Positions 36,751 to 46,355 of a DNA stretch of 64,000 nucleotides are shown here, piece by piece. The notes beneath the pieces are model-generated. The model saw only the letters and a list, made by a program, of their open reading frames with translations, made no database searches and had not been told where the DNA came from. This stretch comes from Afipia clevelandensis ATCC 49720 (GTDB lineage Bacteria; Pseudomonadota; Alphaproteobacteria; Rhizobiales; Xanthobacteraceae): positions 1,926,030 to 1,990,029 of the forward strand of contig NZ_KB375281.1 in NCBI RefSeq assembly GCF_000336555.1, written 5' to 3'. The first letter of the stretch is position 1, and each line of letters opens with the position of its first letter. The position numbers and the translations under genes were made by a program.

Positions 36751-39216
36751 ATGCCCAATCTTCCCCTCTCCTCCCTGCGTGTCGTTGAACTCGGATCGGG
36801 CGATACGCTCGGCTATTGCGGCAAGCTGTTTGCGGATTTCGGCGCGGAGGTCATCAAGATCGAACCGCAGAGCGGCGATCCCGGACGCCGCATTCCGCCG
36901 CTGGCCGATGTCGGCGGCGGGCAGCGCGAAAGCCTCACCTTCGCCTGGCTCAACACCAACAAAAAAAGCATCATCGCAGATCCTGAAACGGCGGACGGCG
37001 CGAGCCGCATTCTCGAATTGCTCGCCACTGCCGATCTCTTGCTCGATGCGCGGCACCCCGACGGGATCAAGGCCTCGCAGATTTCGCACGATCGCCTGCG
37101 CAAGGCCGATCCCGGCCTCGCCATCACCGCAATCTCGTGGTTCGGCGAGCATGGCCCCTACCGCAACTATCTCGCCACCGATTCCGTGTGCCGCAGCCTC
37201 GCGGGCCTCGTGAAACTTGTCGGCCCGGTTGAGGGCCCGCCGGTGCTGCCGCGCGACGGCCAGATCGGCGTGGTCGGCGGGCTGACGGCGTTCATTCCAA
37301 GCCTTGCCGGGCTCTATGGATACGAGCACGGCGCGCGCCGCTTCGCCGTCAACAATCTAGAGGCGATGCTGCACATCAGCGAGTTCGACACCGGACTTGC
37401 ACTGGAATCCGGCTTCACCCGTCCCCGCCCCGGCATCAACCGCTTCGGGCGCGGCTATCCGAGCGGAAATTTCCAGACCAAGCACGGCTGGCTCGGCGTC
37501 ACTGTGGTGACGCCCGCGCAATGGGCGGCGTTCTGCACCATGCTGGACATGCCAGAACTCGGCGCCGATCCGAAGTATTCGGCGACCATCGGCCGCTTCA
37601 ATCATGCAGACGAACTGAAAGCGATCATCACCCCGGCGCTGTTGAAGAAGACGGCGCTGGAATGGTTCGAGATGGGCATCGACCTGCGGCTGCCGCTCGC
37701 GGTGGTGCCTGATATGAAAGAACTGCTGGAGCAGGACGTGCATCGCGTGCGCGGCGCATTCGGCACCGTCGAGATCGGCAATGCATTGTTCGAGGGCCCG
37801 GTCCTGCCGCAGTATCTGACCCGCTCACGCCCGAAGCCGAACGGGCGCGCGCCGCTCGCAGGCAGCGACGACAAGGCCGCCCTTCCCTCACACAAGCGCA
37901 AGGCGACGCGCGCGGCGACGCCGCAGGACGCGCCGCCGCTGAAGGGCCTGCGCATCGTCGATCTCACCATGGGCTGGGCGGGACCGACCGCGACACGCCA
38001 GATGGGTGATCTCGGCGCGGACATCATTAAGGTGGAGTCGTGCCAGTATCCCGACTGGTTCCGCGGCACCGATACCCGCCCGCCCTATCATGAAGAGCGG
38101 ACCTACGAGAAGACCTACTGGTTCCAGATGAACAACCGCAACAAGCGCGGCATCACGCTGGACCTCACCACCGAAGCCGGCCTCTCGCTGCTCAAGCGGC
38201 TGATGAAGGATGCCGATGCGGTGATCGACAATTACGCTGCCGACGTGATGCCGCGCCTCGGCCTCGGCGTCGACGACATTCTGAAGATCAATCCGCGCCT
38301 GATCGTGGTGACCATGCCGGCGTTCGGCATGACCGGGAAATGGAGCGGCGTGCGCGCCTATGGCTCGACGCTCGAACAGGCTTCGGGACTGCCATCGGTC
38401 ACCGGCGGGCCGGACGATCCGCCGGTGATGTTGCATGCGGCGATCGGCGATCCGATCGGCGGCCTCAATGCCGCGGCAGCTTTGCTGCTCGGCTTTATGC
38501 AACAGCGCAACACCGGCGAAGGCCAGCACATCGACCTCAGCCAGGTCGAATGCATGCTGCCGATGGTGGCGCCGTCGATTCTCGAACAATCCGCCAAGGG
38601 CGCGACCAGCCCGCGCATCGGCAACCGCCATCCGCAACATGTGCCGAACGGATGTTTCCCGACGCTCGGCATCGACCAGTGGCTGACGCTGTCGGTGCGC
38701 AGCAACGATGAGTGGAAGGCGCTGTGCGGCGCGATGCGCAGGCCCGACCTTGCGAACGATCCTGCGCTCGCCACTGCCGAGGGGCGGCGCGAACATGAGG
38801 ATTCCATCGAGGTCGCGATCCGTCACTGGCTTGCGGACGTGCGCCCGGACATTGCAATGGTGACCTTGCAGAAGACAGGTGTTCCCGCAGGCATCGCGAA
38901 ACTGCCGCAGGACCTCGCATCCGATCCGCATCTGCTCAAGACCGGACACTGGCAGCCGAGCGACCGGCCCTTCATGGGGCCGCATCTGTTGCCATCCGTG
39001 GCCTATCGCGAAGGCGACAGCGAACTGCCTTACGCGATCACCCATCTCGCTCCGACCCTCGGGCAGCACAATCACGAGGTGCTGCGCGAGGTACTTGGAC
39101 TCAGTGACGCGGAGATCGCCCAGCTTGAGCGCAATGAGGTGATCGGAACATCGGCGACCTTGCCGAAGCCGAAGGCAAAAAAGAGCGGCGGCAAAACTGC
39201 AAGCGCGGCGAGTTGA
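36751..39216 (+). CDS. Tandem-domain CaiB/BaiF (family III) CoA transferase
   Basis: An 821-residue fusion of two CoA-transferase units, each normally about 400 residues as in the dimer-forming FRC enzyme. Unit 1 (residues 1-380) opens LRVVELGSGDTLGYCGKLFA and unit 2 (about 395-790) opens LRIVDLTMGWAGPTATRQMG. Unit 2 has the catalytic Asp at D567 in IGDPIGG. The equivalent site of unit 1 reads IGVVGG (172-177), with no Asp at that place, although D169 lies just before. Unit 1 is therefore probably a structural half. The Lys-rich tail is unusual. The substrate is unknown; similar fused enzymes act on carboxylic acids and their CoA esters. Confidence 0.85.
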   Translation: MPNLPLSSLRVVELGSGDTLGYCGKLFADFGAEVIKIEPQSGDPGRRIPPLADVGGGQRESLTFAWLNTNKKSIIADPETADGASRILELLATADLLLDARHPDGIKASQISHDRLRKADPGLAITAISWFGEHGPYRNYLATDSVCRSLAGLVKLVGPVEGPPVLPRDGQIGVVGGLTAFIPSLAGLYGYEHGARRFAVNNLEAMLHISEFDTGLALESGFTRPRPGINRFGRGYPSGNFQTKHGWLGVTVVTPAQWAAFCTMLDMPELGADPKYSATIGRFNHADELKAIITPALLKKTALEWFEMGIDLRLPLAVVPDMKELLEQDVHRVRGAFGTVEIGNALFEGPVLPQYLTRSRPKPNGRAPLAGSDDKAALPSHKRKATRAATPQDAPPLKGLRIVDLTMGWAGPTATRQMGDLGADIIKVESCQYPDWFRGTDTRPPYHEERTYEKTYWFQMNNRNKRGITLDLTTEAGLSLLKRLMKDADAVIDNYAADVMPRLGLGVDDILKINPRLIVVTMPAFGMTGKWSGVRAYGSTLEQASGLPSVTGGPDDPPVMLHAAIGDPIGGLNAAAALLLGFMQQRNTGEGQHIDLSQVECMLPMVAPSILEQSAKGATSPRIGNRHPQHVPNGCFPTLGIDQWLTLSVRSNDEWKALCGAMRRPDLANDPALATAEGRREHEDSIEVAIRHWLADVRPDIAMVTLQKTGVPAGIAKLPQDLASDPHLLKTGHWQPSDRPFMGPHLLPSVAYREGDSELPYAITHLAPTLGQHNHEVLREVLGLSDAEIAQLERNEVIGTSATLPKPKAKKSGGKTASAAS

Positions 39217-39221
39217 CCTTA

Positions 39222-39321
39222 CCTCTCCCCGTTTACGGGGAGAGGTCGACATGCGTCAGCATGGCGGGTGAGGGGCAATCTGCTTTTCGAGAAGCCCCCT
39301 CTCCCCGTAAACGGGGCGAGG
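39222..39321. repeat. Palindromic repeat family D, copy 2
   Basis: CCTCTCCCCGTTTACGGGGA at the left and CCTCTCCCCGTAAACGGGGC at the right are near-identical hairpins around a GGGTGAGGGGC centre. It follows the tandem transferase stop. Confidence 0.8.
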
Positions 39322-39348
39322 AAGCGCATCGCAAAGTGACGCTGATAT

Positions 39349-39804
39349 TCAACTCCCCATAAACTGCATCACGATCTCGCGGCTGTGCGGCCGCGTGCGG
39401 TGCTCGATCAGATAGATCGCCTGCCAGGTGCCGAGCGCGAGCGCGCCGCCGATCACAGGAACCTGCAGGCTGACCGATGTCAGCATGGTCTTGATATGCG
39501 CCGGCATGTCATCCGGTCCCTCGACGGTGTGACGCCAGCCGCCTTCGGCAGGCGCGAGCCGGCGCAGCGAGGTGAGCAGATCCGCGAGCACGTCGGGATC
39601 GGCATTTTCCTGAACGGTCAACGATGCCGAGGTGTGCCGGATAAACAGACTGACGCTGCCGTTGCTGCCGCCCGCCTCGTGCAGGAAGCGCGCGACCTCG
39701 CGCGTGATGTCGGTGAAGCCCTCGCCCTTCGTCGGCACGGTCAGAACCGAGGTTGCGATGGTTTCAACATCGGTGAAGGTGACGGGGGTCTGTTTCATAT
39801 CCAT
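39349..39804 (-). CDS. YjbQ family (UPF0047) protein
   Basis: A 151-residue protein of the widespread YjbQ fold, reported to have weak thiamine-phosphate synthase activity in E. coli, though its physiological role is unclear. The hallmark segments are VSLFIRHTSASLTVQENADP near residues 55-75, WRHTVEGPDDMPAHIK near 94 and LGTWQAIYLIEHR near 126, giving the conserved His and Asp residues. ATG 39804 follows the DUF1810 stop by 10 bases and an AAGAGA site lies in that gap, so it is co-transcribed with that gene; ATG 39798 is an alternative. Confidence 0.9.
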   Translation of the reverse strand: MDMKQTPVTFTDVETIATSVLTVPTKGEGFTDITREVARFLHEAGGSNGSVSLFIRHTSASLTVQENADPDVLADLLTSLRRLAPAEGGWRHTVEGPDDMPAHIKTMLTSVSLQVPVIGGALALGTWQAIYLIEHRTRPHSREIVMQFMGS

Positions 39805-39814
39805 TCTCTTGCGC

Positions 39815-40234
39815 TCATAGCCGCGCCAGCGTCGCCGCATCGAACGCGCCGCCGTAGTATTTGTCCAGTGCGGCGAGAAAATCCGCATTGTCGGGCGTCA
39901 CGTTTGCAAACAAGGTCATCGACGATCTGAACTTCATGTCGTCCGGACTGCCGAGAATGGCATGAATGTCCCCGCCGGTGATCGCGTTTACTAACTCCGT
40001 GCATTCGCGAAGGCGTGGTCCAAGAACCTGATGGCCGAGATAAGCCACGGCCTCCGCGCGCGAGGCGATGGCGTAGCGCTGCGCCATGGTGCTGAAGCCA
40101 AGCCCTTCGATCTGCGGAAAGATGAACCACATCCAGTGGCTCTGCTTGCGGCCCGCCCGCAACTCCGCGACAACGCGCGGATAGACGCCGTCCTGCGCAT
40201 TCACGAATCGCTGAAGATCGAACGGATCGCCCAT
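39815..40234 (-). CDS. DUF1810 family protein
   Basis: A 139-residue protein with the family pattern DPFDLQRFVNAQ at the N-terminus, ELRAGRKQSHWMWFIFPQIE near residue 24 and LGSPDDMKFRSSMTLF near 92. The frame continues upstream, but MGDPFDLQRF is the usual start, so I use ATG 40234. DUF1810 proteins have no proven activity; they occur as stand-alone cytoplasmic proteins. It runs in line with YjbQ. Confidence 0.9.
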   Translation of the reverse strand: MGDPFDLQRFVNAQDGVYPRVVAELRAGRKQSHWMWFIFPQIEGLGFSTMAQRYAIASRAEAVAYLGHQVLGPRLRECTELVNAITGGDIHAILGSPDDMKFRSSMTLFANVTPDNADFLAALDKYYGGAFDAATLARL

Positions 40235-40304
40235 TAGATGCTGCTCAAGCAAAGGGCGCGCAGACGTATCCGCGCGCCCGATCAGCTTTAGCATACGCCG
40301 CAGA

Positions 40305-40664
40305 TTACATCACGACGCCGTAATAGTCGCTGAGGCCCTTGGTGCGGGTGGCGCTGCCCCAGTCCCAATCGCTGTCATTGGCGTAGTGCGGCGCGTCTTT
40401 CAGCTTCTCGACCGGCACCATGGTTTGATAGCCGCCGAGCTCGGTATTGTATTTCAGCGACGCCCACGGCAGCGGATAGTGATCGTCGCCGATCCCGAGG
40501 AAGCCGCCGAAGCTGAGAACGGCATAAGACACCTTGCCGGTGGTCTTCTGGATCATCACGCGCTCGATCGAGCCGATCTTTTCACCATCCGCGCCGTACA
40601 CCGCGGTTCCCTCCACCTTGTCGCTGCCGATGAGGGACGATGTTTCGTTCGATTGCTGGGTCAT
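40305..40664 (-). CDS. PRC-barrel domain protein
   Basis: A 119-residue protein with a PRC-barrel (residues about 10-80): GTAVYGADGEKIGSIERVMI near 20 and VSYAVLSFGGFLGIGDDHYP near 48, followed by PWASLKYN. Free-standing PRC-barrels are thought to bind partners or metals and are often stress-induced in rhizobia. ATG 40664 has GGAGAAC eight bases upstream, which decides against the longer frame. It is transcribed toward the DUF1810 gene across a 70-base gap. Confidence 0.88.
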   Translation of the reverse strand: MTQQSNETSSLIGSDKVEGTAVYGADGEKIGSIERVMIQKTTGKVSYAVLSFGGFLGIGDDHYPLPWASLKYNTELGGYQTMVPVEKLKDAPHYANDSDWDWGSATRTKGLSDYYGVVM

Positions 40665-40760
40665 TGCAGTTCTCCATGTTTCCAAGATGGAGACACAACG
40701 GCGCAATACGAACCGTGTTCCTATGGCCTGATCAAGGTTCCGGCGCCTGTGCGGAACGCA

Positions 40761-41711
40761 TCAGGCGGGCGAGCGCTCTGTCAGGTAGGCCTGATAGGCG
40801 CGCTTCATGCCGTCCTCAAGAGAGGTCGTTGCCCGCCAGCCGAACGCCGCCAGCTTGCCGACATCCAGCAGCTTGCGCGGCGTGCCGTCCGGCCTGGAAG
40901 TGTCGAACACGATCTCGCCGGTGTAGCCCACGGTCTTTGCGACCACGCGGGCGAAATCCGCGATGGAAATATCCTCGCCGGTGCCGACATTGATCAGCCC
41001 GCCCTCGGAATAGGTCTTCATCAGGTGAACCGACGCATCGGCCATGTCGTCGACATAAAGAAACTCACGCCGCGGCGTGCCGGTTCCCCACACCACGACC
41101 TCCCGCGCGCCGGTTTCCTTCGCCTCGTGGAAGCGGCGGATCAGCGCCGCGACCACATGGCTGTATTCGGGATGGTAGTTGTCGCCGGGGCCGTAGAGAT
41201 TGGTCGGCATGATGCTGATGAAGTCGCTGCCATACTGGTCGCGATAGGCTTCCGCCATCTTGACGCCGGCGATCTTTGCGATCGCGTAAGGCTCGTTGGT
41301 CGGCTCCAGCGTATCGGTCAGCAGCGAATCCTCGCGCAACGGCTGCGGCGCGAGTTTCGGATAGATGCAGGAGGAGCCGAGAAACAGCAGCTTCTCCACC
41401 CCATGCTCATGCGCGGCATGAATCACGTTGGTCGCGATCAGCAGATTCTCGTAAATGAACTCGGCGCGCAGCGTGTTGTTGGCGACGATGCCGCCGACCT
41501 TGGCGGCCGCGTGAAACACAACCTGCGGGCGATTGGCGGCGAACCACCGGTTGACGGCGGCCTGATCGAGCAGATCGAGTTCGCTTCTCGGCGCGGTAAG
41601 GATGTCAACATTCTCCCGCGCGAGCCGGCGCGCAATGGCGCTGCCTACCATGCCGCGATGGCCCGCGACGAACACGCGCTTGCCTTTCAGTTCAAACGGT
41701 AGCGAAGCCAT
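40761..41711 (-). CDS. fcl: GDP-L-fucose synthase
   Basis: It performs epimerisation and reduction of GDP-4-keto-6-deoxy-D-mannose to GDP-L-fucose for surface polysaccharide or Nod-factor-type decoration. The 316-residue protein has [12 protein letters not shown] near residue 15, [20 protein letters not shown] near 110 and the catalytic Y/K in [13 protein letters not shown] near 140, all typical of Fcl. The usual partner gmd (GDP-mannose 4,6-dehydratase) is not next to it in this window. It lies alone between the PRC-barrel gene and the first importer operon. Confidence 0.93.
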   Translation of the reverse strand: MASLPFELKGKRVFVAGHRGMVGSAIARRLARENVDILTAPRSELDLLDQAAVNRWFAANRPQVVFHAAAKVGGIVANNTLRAEFIYENLLIATNVIHAAHEHGVEKLLFLGSSCIYPKLAPQPLREDSLLTDTLEPTNEPYAIAKIAGVKMAEAYRDQYGSDFISIMPTNLYGPGDNYHPEYSHVVAALIRRFHEAKETGAREVVVWGTGTPRREFLYVDDMADASVHLMKTYSEGGLINVGTGEDISIADFARVVAKTVGYTGEIVFDTSRPDGTPRKLLDVGKLAAFGWRATTSLEDGMKRAYQAYLTERSPA

Positions 41712-42027
41712 TTACGATCACATGCGCCCGATCAGGAAAGATTTGCCCCAGCAGGCGGTCCATTCGCACCCGCCAGACCGGCCGTTCGCACCCCCGTGCG
41801 ACAGATCGGCATAGGCCGGTATGGCATGCCACGCAAGCAAAAGCGAACATGCCGTTTCCGCCCTGTGATTAAGCATTTCCCTCAAGGTTTCAACAGCGGG
41901 CTTGCAGCCCGCGAAGCGTTGGACCACAATCCGGCCCATGAAACGGCCCGTCCGGTACAGGATCAATATCCTGACCATTGATGACAACAACCGGCCGATC
42001 ACAAAAACGATCTTAAGGGAGATCACT
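41712..42027. other. Divergent intergenic region upstream of importer operon 1
   Basis: It holds two small palindromes: GCGGGC-TTGCA-GCCCGC at 41896-41912 and CAGGAT-CAAT-ATCCTG at 41958-41973. The second lies about 55 bases before the binding-protein ATG and is a possible operator for the importer operon. No open frame here is convincing. Confidence 0.4.
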
Positions 42028-43260
42028 ATGCGTAAATTGATGATGGCTGCGGCATTCGCGCTTCCCATGCTGGGCGGAGCGGCGATGGCGCAGGATACCG
42101 TGAAAATCGGTTACATCGATCCGTTGTCCGGCGGCGGCGCCAGCATCGGCGAAGTCGGCTTCAAGACCTATCAGTTCCTGGCCGACGAACTGAACGCCAA
42201 GGGCGGCATTCTCGGCAAGAAGGTCGAGATCGTTCCTTACGACAACAAGACCAATCCGCAGGAATCGCTAATCCAGGCACAGAAGGCGATCGACGCCGGC
42301 GTGCGCTATCTCACACAGGGTAACGGCTCGGCCGTTGCGATCGCGCTGGCCGAGTTCGTCAACAAGTACAACGAACGCAATCCGGGCAAGGAAGTTCTGT
42401 TCTTCAACTACGCTGCGGTCGATCCGGTGCTGACCAACGAAAAATGCAGCTTCTCGCACTTCCGCTGGGACGCGAACTCCGACATCAAGATGGCGGCCCT
42501 CACCAACTACATGAAGACCGTCCCGACGATCAAAAAGATTTACCTGATCAATCAGGACTATTCCTTCGGTGAATCCGTTCGCACCGCGGCCCGCGCGATG
42601 CTCAAGGAAAAGCGTCCCGACATCGAGATCGTCGGCGACGAAAAGCATCCGCTGCTGAAGATCACGGATTTCGCGCCCTACATTGCAAAAATCAAGGCGT
42701 CGGGCGCCGACAGCGTCATCACCGGCAACTGGGGCCAGGACATCGCGCTGCTGCTGAAGGCGGCCGCCGATGCCGGCCTCAAGGTCAACTGGTACACCTA
42801 CTATGCAGGCGGCACCGGTGGCCCGACGGCAATCAAGCAGGCCGGCCTGAACCATCAGGTCTTCCAGATCGCCGAAGGCGTGGCGAACATCAAGCACGAG
42901 TCGTCGGAGAAGTTTGAAAAGGCCTTGCGCGCCAAGTACGACTTCAGCCTGTTCTACCCCCGCGCCGTAAACGAGATGCGGATGTTCGCCGCAGCGGCGG
43001 AAAAGGCCAAGTCGCTCGAGCCCGTCAAGGTTGCGGCTGCGCTCGAAGGCATGGAGTTTGAAGTCTTCAACGGCGGCAAGGGCTTCATGCGCAAGGACGA
43101 CCACCAGTTCTTCCAGCCGATGTACATCGCTTCGCTGGGCGAACGTAAGCCGGACGAACAGTTCGACGAAGAAAAGACCGGCTGGGGCTGGCACGTCGTC
43201 GCCAAGATCGACACCGACAAGACTGTCCTGCCGACCACCTGCAAGATGACCCGTCCATAA
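42028..43260 (+). CDS. Periplasmic binding protein of branched-chain-type ABC importer 1
   Basis: A 410-residue type I periplasmic binding protein. Residues 1-21 (MRKLMMAAAFALPMLGGAAM, A) form a signal peptide. The mature part begins QDTVKIGYIDPLSGGGASIG, the usual LivK-like opening, and has a two-lobed domain with GNGSAVAIALAE near residue 98 and YYAGGTGGPTAIKQAG near 257. AAGGGAG precedes the ATG at 42028. It is the first gene of a five-gene operon. Homologues bind amino acids, amides or organic acids; the ligand cannot be read. Confidence 0.92.
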   Translation: MRKLMMAAAFALPMLGGAAMAQDTVKIGYIDPLSGGGASIGEVGFKTYQFLADELNAKGGILGKKVEIVPYDNKTNPQESLIQAQKAIDAGVRYLTQGNGSAVAIALAEFVNKYNERNPGKEVLFFNYAAVDPVLTNEKCSFSHFRWDANSDIKMAALTNYMKTVPTIKKIYLINQDYSFGESVRTAARAMLKEKRPDIEIVGDEKHPLLKITDFAPYIAKIKASGADSVITGNWGQDIALLLKAAADAGLKVNWYTYYAGGTGGPTAIKQAGLNHQVFQIAEGVANIKHESSEKFEKALRAKYDFSLFYPRAVNEMRMFAAAAEKAKSLEPVKVAAALEGMEFEVFNGGKGFMRKDDHQFFQPMYIASLGERKPDEQFDEEKTGWGWHVVAKIDTDKTVLPTTCKMTRP

Positions 43261-43357
43261 GCGGTCACTGCAGACTCTTTTCACCTGTCAATGACGTTCA
43301 CCCCGGCGCGGCCGGGGTGAACGGGACCTTCACGTATCCGGGGGGAGTGCTGGGGTC

Positions 43358-44305
43358 GTGCTTGAGCTTATCGTCATATCCACGTTGAACGGTGTCCTGT
43401 TCGGGATGCTGTTGTTCCTGATGGCCAGCGGCCTGACGGTCATCTTCAGCATGCTCGGCGTGCTGAACTTCGCCCATGCCAGTTTCTACATGCTGGGCGC
43501 TTTCTTCGGTTATCAGATCGCCCACTGGTTCGGGTTCTGGCCCGCGCTGGTTGTCGCGCCGATCCTGGCCGGCATCATCGGCGCCGGAGTCGAACGCTAC
43601 GGCTTGCGGCGCGTTCACAAGAACGGCCACGTCGCCGAACTGCTGTTCACCTTCGGCCTTGCCTTTGCGATCGAGGAAATCGTCCAGATCATCTGGGGCA
43701 AAAGCCCGCTGGACTTCCGTGTCCCGGCTTCGCTCGACTTTCCCGCCTTCACGATCTTCTCGACCAACTATCCGGCCTACAAGATGTTCATGCTGGCCGT
43801 ATCCATCGTGATCTTCGTCGGCCTTCTGGTGGTGCTCAAGCGCACCCGCATCGGGCTGATCGTCCAGGCCGCGCTGACCCATCCGCACATGGTGGGTCAC
43901 CTCGGCCATAATGTCGGGCGCATCTTCATGCTGGTGTTCGGCGTCGGCACCGCGCTGGCGGCTGTCGCCGGCGTCATCGCCGGCCCTGCCCTCGTCACCC
44001 AGTCCAACATGGCGGCGCTGCTCGGCCCGATCCTGTTCGTCGTGGTGGTCGTCGGCGGTCTCGGCTCGCTGCCGGGCGCCTTCATCGCGTCCCTGCTGAT
44101 CGGGCTGCTGCAGACATTCGCGGTTTCGATGAACGGATCGCTGTCTGAAATCTTCGGACCCCTGAGCCCGGCCTGGGCTGCGACATGGGTGTCCGACATC
44201 TGGAACGTCACGATCGCGCAGATTGCACCGATCATGCCCTACGTTCTGCTGGTGCTGATCCTGATCTTCCGGCCGATGGGCCTCTTGGGGACGCGCGAAA
44301 CATGA
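43358..44305 (+). CDS. LivH-type permease of importer 1
   Basis: A 315-residue inner-membrane permease with about eight hydrophobic helices. FGMLLFLMASGLTVIFSMLG near residue 15 and LNFAHASFYMLGAFFGY near 36 are the LivH signature. The start is GTG at 43358 with GGGGAG upstream, about 97 bases after the binding-protein stop. Its stop overlaps the LivM-type gene by four bases (ATGA). It pairs with that permease to form the membrane channel. Confidence 0.92.
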   Translation: MLELIVISTLNGVLFGMLLFLMASGLTVIFSMLGVLNFAHASFYMLGAFFGYQIAHWFGFWPALVVAPILAGIIGAGVERYGLRRVHKNGHVAELLFTFGLAFAIEEIVQIIWGKSPLDFRVPASLDFPAFTIFSTNYPAYKMFMLAVSIVIFVGLLVVLKRTRIGLIVQAALTHPHMVGHLGHNVGRIFMLVFGVGTALAAVAGVIAGPALVTQSNMAALLGPILFVVVVVGGLGSLPGAFIASLLIGLLQTFAVSMNGSLSEIFGPLSPAWAATWVSDIWNVTIAQIAPIMPYVLLVLILIFRPMGLLGTRET

Positions 44306-45603
44306 GTGATACTATCTTGCGCGCCGCGCCTCCTCCGCCGTCCGCCAGCGACAAGGCCAAATTCTATGGCCTCTGGGTTGCCACGGCCGTCCTGCTGATC
44401 GTGCTGCCGAAAATCTTTTCGTCCGGCGGATCACTCACGACCTTTTGCCTGATCGGCATCTCGATCATCTTCGCGCTGTCCTACAACATCCTGCTCGGCC
44501 AGACCGGCATGCTGTCATTCGGCCACGCAGTCTATTACGGCCTCGGCGGATTTCTCGCCATCCATGCCATCAACATCATCGGCGGCAACAAGTGGCCGAT
44601 CCCGCTCCCGCTGATCCCGCTGATCGGCGGCCTCACCGGACTCGTCTTCGCCATTCTGCTGGGATGGGTGTCGACACAACGGAGCGGCACGGCCTTTGCG
44701 ATGATCTCTCTCGGCGTCGCCGAACTTGTCGCTTCCTCCGCGCTGATTTTGCGCACCTTCTTCGGCGGCGAAGGCGGCGTCTCGGCCAACCGCACCAAGC
44801 TGTTCCGGCTGTTCGACTGGAGTTTCGGCCCGCAGATCCAGATCTATTATCTGGTCGCGGCATGGACGCTCCTCTGCATGATCGCAATGTATGCGCTGAC
44901 CCGCACGCCCTGGGGCCGCATGTGCAACGCGGTCCGCGACAATCCGGAGCGCGTGCAGTTCGTCGGCTACGATCCGCATGTGGTGCGCTACATCGCGTTC
45001 TGTTTCGCCGGCTTCTTTGCCGGAATCGCGGGCGCGCTGGCGGCGATCAACTTCGAGATCGCCAACTCGGCCTATCTCGGCGCCGTCCAGTCCGGCACGG
45101 TGCTGTTCTCGACCTATATCGGCGGCGTCGGCTTCTTCATCGGTCCGGTCGTCGGCGCGATCTTCGTCACCTTCCTCTCGCTGGGTCTCAGCGATCTTAC
45201 CAGCGTGTGGCAGCTCTATTTCGGCCTGTTCTTCATTCTGGTGGTGGCCTTCGCGCCCGGCGGCATCACGGGCCTGCTGATGATGCACCGGCCGCTGATC
45301 CGCGGCGGCACGCTCGGCAAGGTGATCCCGTCATACCTGGTCGCGATCGTCCCCACGCTGGCGCTGCTGATCGGCCTGGTGCTGGCGATCGAGTCCATCG
45401 TCCACCACACCATGCACTCCACCGAAGACCCGAACATCAAGGCGTTCGGCATTCCATTCAATGCATCGAGCCCGATCACATGGGCGACGTCGCTGATCCT
45501 GATTGTCGGCGGCTTCTTCGTCGCGCGCATGACATGGAAACGGGTTGCGGCAGCCTGGGATGAAGCGCTGACTGTCGCGCGCGCGAAGGAGATGGCCGTA
45601 TGA
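44302..45603 (+). CDS. LivM-type permease of importer 1
   Basis: A 433-residue permease with about ten helices. The family segment ALSYNILLGQTGMLSFGHAV near residue 58 is followed by YYGLGGFLA, and CNAVRDNPERVQFVGYDP near 211 is the ATPase-contact loop. The N-terminal 20 residues are a polar leader (ILRAAPPPPSASDKAK) and the C-terminus carries an extra TM pair, making it longer than E. coli LivM. The start overlaps the LivH-type stop. Confidence 0.92.
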   Translation: MSDTILRAAPPPPSASDKAKFYGLWVATAVLLIVLPKIFSSGGSLTTFCLIGISIIFALSYNILLGQTGMLSFGHAVYYGLGGFLAIHAINIIGGNKWPIPLPLIPLIGGLTGLVFAILLGWVSTQRSGTAFAMISLGVAELVASSALILRTFFGGEGGVSANRTKLFRLFDWSFGPQIQIYYLVAAWTLLCMIAMYALTRTPWGRMCNAVRDNPERVQFVGYDPHVVRYIAFCFAGFFAGIAGALAAINFEIANSAYLGAVQSGTVLFSTYIGGVGFFIGPVVGAIFVTFLSLGLSDLTSVWQLYFGLFFILVVAFAPGGITGLLMMHRPLIRGGTLGKVIPSYLVAIVPTLALLIGLVLAIESIVHHTMHSTEDPNIKAFGIPFNASSPITWATSLILIVGGFFVARMTWKRVAAAWDEALTVARAKEMAV

Positions 45604-46355
45604 CAAAGCCCAACGCCATCGAAATCCGCGACGTGCAGAAGAGCTTCGGCATCACCAAGGTGATCCGCGATCTCAACCTGCAGGTCGCGCAGGGCGAACG
45701 CCACGCCCTGATCGGACCGAACGGCGCCGGAAAGTCCACGACGTTCAATCTGATCAGCGGCTACATGGCGCCGACCAGCGGGGAGGTCCTGATGCGCGGC
45801 GAGCGCATCGACGGCCTGCCGCCCTACAAGATCAACCGGCGCGGCCTGTCGCGCAGTTTCCAGGTCACCAACGTGTTCGCCAACATGACGGTGTGGGAAA
45901 ACCTGCGTTGCGCCGTGCTGTGGGCGACCGGGCACAAATATGCGTTCTGGAAAAGCGTCGAAAATCTGCCGGAGGTGCGCGAGCGCACCGCGCAGATTCT
46001 CGAGGACATCAGCCTCACCTCGCGCCGCGACATTCCCGCAGGCCTTCTGACCTATGCCGAACAGCGCGCGCTGGAAATCGGCATCACCACGGCTGGCGGC
46101 GCGGATGTCATCCTGCTGGACGAACCGACCGCGGGCATGAGCCACGCGGAAACCGAGCGCGCCGTGGAACTGATCCGGCGCCTCACCGTCGGCAAGACGC
46201 TGCTGATCGTCGAGCATGACATGAGCGTCGTGTTCGGCCTTGCCGACCGCATCTCGGTGCTGGTCTATGGCCATGTCATCGCCTCCGGCGCGCCGGAGGA
46301 AATTCGCAATAGTGCGAAGGTCAAGGAAGCCTATCTGGGCGAGGAAGCGGCCTGA
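45600..46355 (+). CDS. LivG-type ATPase of importer 1
   Basis: A 251-residue ABC ATPase powering importer 1. Walker A GPNGAGKST (near residue 39), the C-loop LTYAEQRALEIG (near 142) and Walker B VILLDEPTAGMS (near 164) are all intact; the LTYAEQR signature in place of LSGGQ is normal for LivG. The C-terminal switch His lies in IVEHDMSVVF. It overlaps the LivM-type gene by four bases and the LivF-type gene by one, so translation is coupled. Confidence 0.93.
   Translation: MTKPNAIEIRDVQKSFGITKVIRDLNLQVAQGERHALIGPNGAGKSTTFNLISGYMAPTSGEVLMRGERIDGLPPYKINRRGLSRSFQVTNVFANMTVWENLRCAVLWATGHKYAFWKSVENLPEVRERTAQILEDISLTSRRDIPAGLLTYAEQRALEIGITTAGGADVILLDEPTAGMSHAETERAVELIRRLTVGKTLLIVEHDMSVVFGLADRISVLVYGHVIASGAPEEIRNSAKVKEAYLGEEAA

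Noticed and set aside
36751-39216. Two separate CoA-transferase genes with a missed stop
   Set aside because: The frame is continuous over 821 codons with a charged linker near residues 375-395 and no internal start signal, so it is read as a true fusion.
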